64,000 nt of DNA from Hydra vulgaris. Its lineage: Eukaryota; Cnidaria; Hydrozoa; Anthoathecata; Hydridae. The stretch is taken from contig NC_088921.1 of assembly GCF_038396675.1 (NCBI RefSeq), forward strand, positions 66,244,501 to 66,308,500, written 5' to 3'. Each line of letters opens with the position of its first letter. Position 1 is the first letter of the stretch. The translations under genes were made by a program, and so were the position numbers. The notes below the pieces were generated by a model. The model made no database searches, was not told the DNA's origin, and saw only the letters and a list, made by a program, of their open reading frames with translations. This document shows positions 58,072 through 64,000 of the stretch, in pieces.

Positions 58072-59950
58072 ATGCCTAAATATGACAGAAGCCTATATAT
58101 GAGAGAATTTATGAAAGAAAAACGAAATACCGAAAATAGAATAAAATATCTTCTTGAAGAGTGCAACATTGTTGGTAGAGGAAATTGCGTTCATCTAGAT
58201 TTAGACATTCAAAAGATTTTTGAAGTTTCTGAAGATGTGCACAGTGATATATTGATGTTTTCAATCACTTCGCCAGAAAATAAATTTTGTTTAAGTAAAG
58301 TTGAATCTAATTATTGTGATGTTGACAACATTGCATTTAAAAATAGTTTATACAGTAGTATTGATACTCTAACTTCAACAAAAGATTTTTTATATGAGTG
58401 GTTATTAAAATACTGTATAAAAGATGATGCTTTAAATGCACTTTTATTTCACTTAAATAAATTTACTCCATCTATACCAAAATGCTGGCAGACATTACAA
58501 AAATCTCTTCAAAAAGTTAATGTTTTATATGTCAGTGGAGGCGATTATATATATCTTGCAGTTAAAAGTGCAATTGATTATTACATATCAACAGTTGGAA
58601 ATAAGGAAAAGCTTGATCTAATTGTAAGTATTGATGGTGCACCTATGTGCAATAGTAAAAAGACTTCCATTTGGCCTATACTAGTTACAATTAACAGAAA
58701 AGGATCCTATGCTGTTGCAATTTGGCATGGTCAGGGAAAACCAAACAATTTGGATGAGTGCTTTGAAGATTTTATTCTTGAAATGAAAAAATTGCAAACT
58801 AATGGGTATAAACAGCTGCTGGTGACTATTAAAGCTTTTGTTTGTGATGCGTCTGCAAGAGCATTTGTTAAATGCATTATAGGGCATAGTGGCTATCATA
58901 GCTGTGAAAGATGTATGGCAGTTGGCACACAAAAACATGGCGTAAGATTATTGGAAACGACTACTTTACTTTGTACTGACATGGCTTTTAAAAATAATTT
59001 TTATAAAGAAGGTCACCAGCTTGAGAGTCTTTCTCCACTTGTTCAGTTAAATTTCCCAATGGTAACTGAATTCCCATTAGACTATATGCACCTTATATGT
59101 CTTAGAGTAGTTAAAAAACTTCTAATAAACTGGTGTAAAGGTCCCCGATGTATTAGAATAAGTCAATCTGTTAAAGACAGTATTTCAAATGAACTCATAA
59201 ATTTACGAAGTTATACACCATCCAATTTTCAACATAGACCACGCTCTTTAAATGAACTTGAGAAGTGGAAAGCAACAGAGTTTCGATTATTCTGCTTTAT
59301 GCTAGACCAGTTGTTTTAAAAAGGAAAAATAAATAAAACTATGACTTATTTATTTCTCTTTCAATTGTTATGCACATACTGCTTTCTAATAAAATGGCCA
59401 AAAATGAATTGTTAGTGGCATTTGCTAAACAGCTGCTTATATAGTTTGTCAGAGAAGTACAAATTTTGTATGGGGAGATCTTGGTAACATACAATGTTCA
59501 TAGCATGATTCATTTAGCTGATGATTGTGTTAACTTTGGGGAGAGTCTTGATCATCTATCAGCTTTTCCTTTTGAAAACTTTTTGGGTTGAATTAAAAAA
59601 ATGGTGCAAAAATCACACCAGACTGTTGCCCAAATAGTGAATCAATTAGATGAGAGAAAAAAGTTGGATATTTTTTTTAGAGAAAGGAATGGTAAAGAAA
59701 TTTCTTCCCAAGTGGTAAATAAAAAGATCACATCAAATCTATGAGACAGAGTTTATTTTATTCAAGACAAATGGTTTATTTTAGTAGAAGAGGTTTTGGT
59801 AGATCTTGTAAAATGCAAGGCTCTAAATCCTCATTCAGTTCGAAAGTTTTTTCCTGATTGTTTTGAAACATCTTATTTAGACGTTTGTTATGTAAATTCA
59901 TTAGCCAACCTAAAAACAATTTTTCCGAAAAAAAAAGAACTTTTGAAGAA
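58072..59950 (+). pseudogene. Transposase with DGAP/CERC/FPLDYMHL motifs
   Basis: The ATG at 58072 opens 415 codons. Recognisable blocks are LDLIVSIDGAPMCNSKKTS (first Asp), FVCDASARAFVKCIIGHSGY then CERCMAVG (zinc pair), and FPLDYMHLICLRVVKKLL. A frame change at 59318 is followed by YNVHSMIHLADDCVNFGESL, LSAFPFENFLG (Glu region) and QKSHQTVAQIVNQL, then EVLVDLVKCKALNPH-like downstream sequence to about 59970. This is a DDE transposase family widespread in invertebrates that travels with a second gene; its superfamily (KDZ or CACTA-related) I cannot fix. In-frame stops near 59440, 59588 and 59742. Confidence 0.75.
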
Positions 59951-60369
59951 AGGCTTGATGATACCTGTTTAAAAAGGTGGTTATGCTTTTTTTGTGCTTA
60001 GACATTGTGATATTGCTTATGATCACTGATTTCTTGAATTAAAAACACAAACTTTGATTATACTTGCAGACCATCAATTTTTAAAGAATGTCTGTGCATG
60101 TGTCATTTTGTAAAATTTGTTGTAAATTTGTCAAATATGTAGTTCATTGAACAAATTTAAAGTGAGTTTAATGCATTTTAATTTATAAATTTTTTGTGTG
60201 AAACAAATACCTGGTATGTTTATAGAAATAATAAAATATTTACACTGGTGTTTTACATTAATAAATCTAAAAAGCGTTTTACAAAGTTCATTGTTTTTAA
60301 TCTCTAATGTATTTTTAATTTTATTTTGTAACTTATATAAGATTGTTTAGAATTAAATTGCACCAGAAT

Positions 60370-62586
60370 ATTGAAATTTCATTTGCCATTGTTGAACTTT
60401 AAATGGAAAAATTAAAGAAGTGGAAGTGATTGCTAAAAGTTGGATGAAAAATGATGGGAAATGCTTCTGGCTGCCATTTAAAAGTTCCGCTGCGATTCGT
60501 AAAGCTGTCACAACCTTGCAGGCATCAACCTCTGATTGGAAGATATACCCTGCTAGGATTTTATACACTACAGGTTTGCATGTTACTATAAAAAAATGTA
60601 AAATAATTGAATTAGATATTGAACTGTATGTTTTGACCAGGGCACTGAAGAGGATAATCATGTGCTGGTGCAAATTTATTTTAGGCCTGCTTTACAATAT
60701 GACTATAGTCTCATTTAATATCACTTATTTTAAATCCAATATTCCAACGGGCATTTGTTTAAATTATATGTTCTGAATGTCTTTAGAATGTTTAAAGAAG
60801 ATTTCCAACGATTAAAAAAAGTTTTTTTAACTATGTTTTTAGTTGTTTTTTTTAACTTTTAGTGTTTTTTAAGAATTAAAAAATTCATTAATTTTCATGG
60901 GTTTTTCATTAAAATTCATTAATTTTTATGCGGTGCACCAATTGCACTCCATTCTCATAGGACCTGCTTTTGCCGCAAAAATTTCAATTACATCTTCATT
61001 AGATATTGATAAATGATTTTATGTACATAGATTTGTGTTTATGAAGAAGCTCAGTCACACTTAGAGAAAGCAGCAGATACTTCAAATATTGAAACTGACA
61101 TCGAAGAGAAAAAAGGGACAAAGCAAAAGTAAATTTTACTAAAATTAGTTTTTAACAAATAAAAAATTTTGCAATAAAGAATTACACAAATCATGCACTT
61201 TTTTTGTTTATAAAGTAAAGTTTATATTAAAGGAGAAAGACAGCAATGACATTTTATGAAAGTGATTAAGATATTGTGATTGGTGATGAAGAACTATACG
61301 GAAGATACTATTTTGATAGTTCAAATAGCTAAAGAACATCTAACGTGATTCCAAATATAGCAGGTTAACTATTTTTGTAAAAGTAAAATAATGGTTTGTT
61401 AAAATAAAATGCTTTTTTTTTTATTGAATTATAGATGTTTTTAAATCAATATCAACTCCCCATTTACACAGTGAAATAGCAAGCTTTTCAGTTGCTGAAA
61501 ATAACAATGACTTCTCGAAAGAAACTAATCTATCTCAAGGGAAAATGATGTTGTCTTCAAATATATTGGTAAAAAAAAGTCCTAATGTTGCTTTTGTTCT
61601 AATTAAAATCTGTGTGCGTGTGCAGTAAAAAAATTAATAGAAATCAGAACTATATGTTATAGAATATAATTTTGTTGACAAATATTTTATAAATATATGT
61701 TTGTTGACAAGTTTAAATAAAAATCACTATATAATGTTTAAAAATTTTATTTAATTTTTGTATGTATAATTTATCTACACCTAGGTAGAAAATGGCTCTA
61801 AAAATTGTGTTTTTGATAAAGAGGATAGCAAAGAAAAACATTTGTCTTGCCAGGGTAAATTAAATAAAAGTTTTATTTATTTTTTCCATTTAGGTAATTT
61901 TTCATGGTTAATTTTTTACAAAATATTTTACATAAATAATAATAATATTATTTATTTTACTACATTTTTTTAAAAAGATTTTCAAAAAAGATTTGCGTTG
62001 AGTTGCGTTGAGATGGCAAAAATAGTTAAAAGAGAAAAGTGATTCAAGAGTCAATTTTAAAAATCCATGTATTGAAATTAAGATAATTTCATTCATATAG
62101 AATAAACATAATATGTGTTCTGACCCTTAAGTAATTTTTATTTTTTTAATAATAGATAAGTTCTCTTAGTCGTTGTGGAGGTAATATAAATCGGCTTTTG
62201 CTTTTGGAAAGTTGTTGATGAGCGAGGACGCTGGGGCCTGTTTTAATGTCTCGGGTGGTTCATTGAAGATAAATTTTAAAACATACACCCTGTATCATAT
62301 GATAGTGGGTAAGAATGGTTTTATGCATTTTTTTAGATTTTTTATTTCACAGGAAATATATTTTGTTTATCCTAGTCAGTCATTTATGTAACTATTTGCT
62401 ATAATTTCTGCAGTTTGATTTTTTTCAAATTTGATTTGAATTTTTGATTTAGATGCGATTACACGACAGCATCATGATGCAAAAATTTGCGAATGTTATT
62501 CAGGCATTTCGAAATTTTTAAGTCAATCAGGAACACGACTCAATCGAAAAGTTTTGAAAATGAACAATGCTGCAAACGCTAAATAA
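60370..62586 (+). pseudogene. Second transposon gene, multi-exon, DUF4806-like
   Basis: The first exon (about 60370-60560) gives FAIVEL, then after a frameshift EVEVIAKSWMKNDGKCFWLP with a DWKIYPARILYTT end, the usual start of proteins paired with this transposase. Further short open exons bounded by AG/GT lie at about 61040-61129 (EEAQSHLEKAADTSN), 61430-61570 (HSEIASFSVAENNNDFSKE), 61785-61855 (GSKNCVFDKEDSKEK) and 62452-62586, ending at a stop. The 62160-62290 stretch probably holds the conserved C-terminal domain but is broken. The role in transposition is unknown. Confidence 0.5.
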
Positions 62587-62799
62587 ATTGTTTGAAAATG
62601 TAAATTTTGTGTTAAATTCAATAAAAAAACTTTCTTAATGTAGTGCCTACTTTCTTTCATTATTCTTTTGAGTTAGCTTTGAATTGCTCTATCAATAACT
62701 TTTTTGCTAAATCCTTTATTTACAGCCTGTTTTTTACAAAACAAATTAAGATTTGAGCAATATGTATAAATTTTATATACAAATATTTTATATATATAT

Positions 62800-62904
<105 letters not shown>

Positions 62905-62943
62905 TATAAATCAGTAGAAAATCACTTAACAAAGTTTTTTTTC

Positions 62944-62985
62944 ATTTAACACTGTGTTTCATAAATAAAAAGACTCATCAGAAAT
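62944..62985 (-). ncRNA. Hammerhead motif, stem II damaged
   Basis: Minus strand: stem I ATTT/AAAT, CTGATGA (62981-62975), and GAAA with short stem III ACA/TGT are kept, but stem II has GTC opposite TAT with a long loop, so pairing next to the core is poor. Opposite-strand partner of 63009-63052. Confidence 0.5.
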
Positions 62986-63008
62986 ACTGAGTTTTTTATT
63001 GATGAGTG

Positions 63009-63052
63009 CATTTCTGATGAGTCTTTTTATCGATGAAATACAGTGTTAAATG
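63009..63052 (+). ncRNA. Hammerhead ribozyme (PLE type), core intact
   Basis: Stem I CATTT (63009-63013) with AAATG (63048-63052). CTGATGA is at 63014-63020; stem II GTC/GAT (63021-63023 with 63032-63034, one G-T pair); GAAA 63035-63038; stem III ATA/TGT with a CAG loop and one wobble; predicted cleavage after T63047. Same architecture as 33785-33828 but diverged in stems II and III by changes that keep pairing. Confidence 0.75.
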
Positions 63053-63165
63053 AAAAAAAATTTTCTTAAGTGATTTTCTACTAATTTATAATTGCTCAGT
63101 TCTTTTAAGAACATTGAGCACTCTATTTTGTAGAATACATTTTAAAGTTGTTTAAATATATATAT

Positions 63166-63446
63166 ATATATATATATATTTCGTAAACTGTTGATATATA
63201 TTTTTTTGATATATGCATCAAAAAGCGATATCAAAATACCGTCGGCTATTATAAAAATCAGTGTTGAATCACCAGGAAAAAATGATTGTTGATTAAACGT
63301 TGAAAAGCAACATTCGATCAACGTTTTTTGTAAACACCAAATCAACGTTGATAAGTGGCTAACATTTTGGACAAAAAATCAATATGGAATCAATGTTGAC
63401 GAGAAACATTGAATCAACATCAAATCAACGCCTCATTTTTTAGCGG
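63166..63446. repeat. (TA)n and subterminal ATCAACGTTGAT cluster
   Basis: A short TA tract (63158-63178), then the right subterminal region of the 6-kb transposon with repeated 'atcaacgttgat'-type words. Confidence 0.8.
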
Positions 63447-63449
63447 GAA

Positions 63450-64000
63450 TTAGAGAGAACCCAAGCAACTAAATTTCTTGGGATACTTATTGATGAGAAC
63501 ATCTCATGGAAATCACATATAGATATATTAAATACCAAAATATCAAAAAACATTGGTATCCTCTACAAAGCTAGTCCTATACTTTCTCCTGATAATTTAA
63601 AGTTTCTATACTTCTCGTTTATACAAAGCTACTACATATACGCTAATGTTGCGTGGGCGAGCACTCATAGATCCAAACTAACCACACTATATCGAAAACA
63701 AAAACATGCTGCAAGAATAGTTTTTAATAAGGATAGACTCTCGCATGCTGAGCCACTTTTAAAAAATTTGAAAGCATTAAATGTAAATCAAATCAATATA
63801 TTTGGACTTGTTCCTTCTTACTTTTCAAAGAATTTTTTCCAAAATAGCAAAAATAGATACCATACCAGAGGAACAGGAAACTTCAACGTACCTTTTAAAA
63901 AAACAAATCTCTCGCACTTTTCCATTTCGTACCGTGGTCCTTATCTATATAACAAATTAATATCAAAAAATACTCAACTAGAAAAATCGAATAACTTAAA
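63450..64000 (+). pseudogene. LINE RT, 3' part (runs off the window)
   Basis: An open stretch of about 180 codons without ATG. It starts directly after the 6-kb transposon and continues the frame cut at 57400: TKFLGILIDENISWKSHI, then GILYKASPILSPDNLKFLY, YRKQKHAARIVF and SISYRGPYLYNKLIS, the C-terminal region of a CR1-like LINE. No stop is seen up to the window end, so this half is well preserved compared with the 5' half. Confidence 0.85.

Larger units (their letters stand above)
62912..63165. mobile_element. Penelope-type terminal fold-back (two tails head to head)
   Basis: Bases 62912-62995 and 63005-63090 are inverted copies of the same PLE end ('agtagaaaatcacttaac' and its complement). 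The right copy continues into the ~75-base tail with 'gttcttttaagaacattgag' also seen at 31739-31800 and, inverted, 32085-32145. No PLE coding sequence is present here. Confidence 0.75.

Overview
The window looks like nuclear DNA of an AT-rich, transposon-saturated invertebrate animal. The mix of element families (a Polinton of cnidarian type, Transib, hAT/ZMYM1-like, a two-gene transposase/DUF4806-like transposon, hammerhead-bearing Penelope elements, long (TA)n tracts) points most to Hydra; this rests on recognising families by eye, not on a search. No prokaryotic features, rRNA or tRNA genes were seen. Nearly every recognisable coding stretch belongs to a mobile element and is frameshifted, stopped or truncated. 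The clear exception is one intact 377-codon coiled-coil ORF (39352-40485), the best host-gene candidate; two short possible host exons (1764-1853, 16793-17208) are weaker.

Layout. 0-4.9 kb: sparse DNA with a SINE-like copy, a fold-back palindrome and a LINE reverse-transcriptase (RT) relict. 4.9-16.6 kb: a decayed Polinton/Maverick (adintovirus-like endogenous element) carrying a protein-primed polB in two pieces, the start of an adenain-like protease, major capsid, penton-like and other virion-type proteins, a packaging ATPase, a PLA2-domain protein and an integrase with chromodomain. The polB C-terminus and protease lie on the opposite strand from the polB N-terminus, between two ~690-bp inverted repeats, as expected if recombination between the repeats flipped that block. 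17.8-20.6 kb: a DNA transposon with TIRs and a spliced, decayed transposase whose motif order recalls RAG1/Transib. 20.6-27.9 kb: mostly featureless, with hairpins and MITE-like pieces.

27.9-39.2 kb: a Transib relict with its core deleted, a 42-bp minisatellite, a Tc1-like element with intact TIRs and TA target duplication, (TA)n tracts, a Penelope-like element (PLE) with GIY-YIG domain in fold-back arrangement carrying hammerhead ribozymes, a second Transib relict, a second PLE fold-back and an ACACC-rich fold-back element. 39.3-40.5 kb: the coiled-coil gene. 41-46 kb: nested LINEs and a tRNA-type SINE. 46.3-53.4 kb: a hAT relict split by an IS630/Tc1-type element, then a nearly complete hAT with an 8-bp target duplication. 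53.6-56.7 kb: an (ATAC)n tract, a LINE relict, a TA-flanked MITE and a second tRNA-type SINE. 56.7-64.0 kb: one LINE RT cut in two by a 6-kb transposon; removing the transposon and one AA duplication rejoins the RT in frame.

The most interesting points are the hammerhead motifs paired on opposite strands in PLE ends, the perfect palindromes where retroelement pieces begin, the repeat-bounded inversion in the Polinton, and the RAG1-like transposase family.
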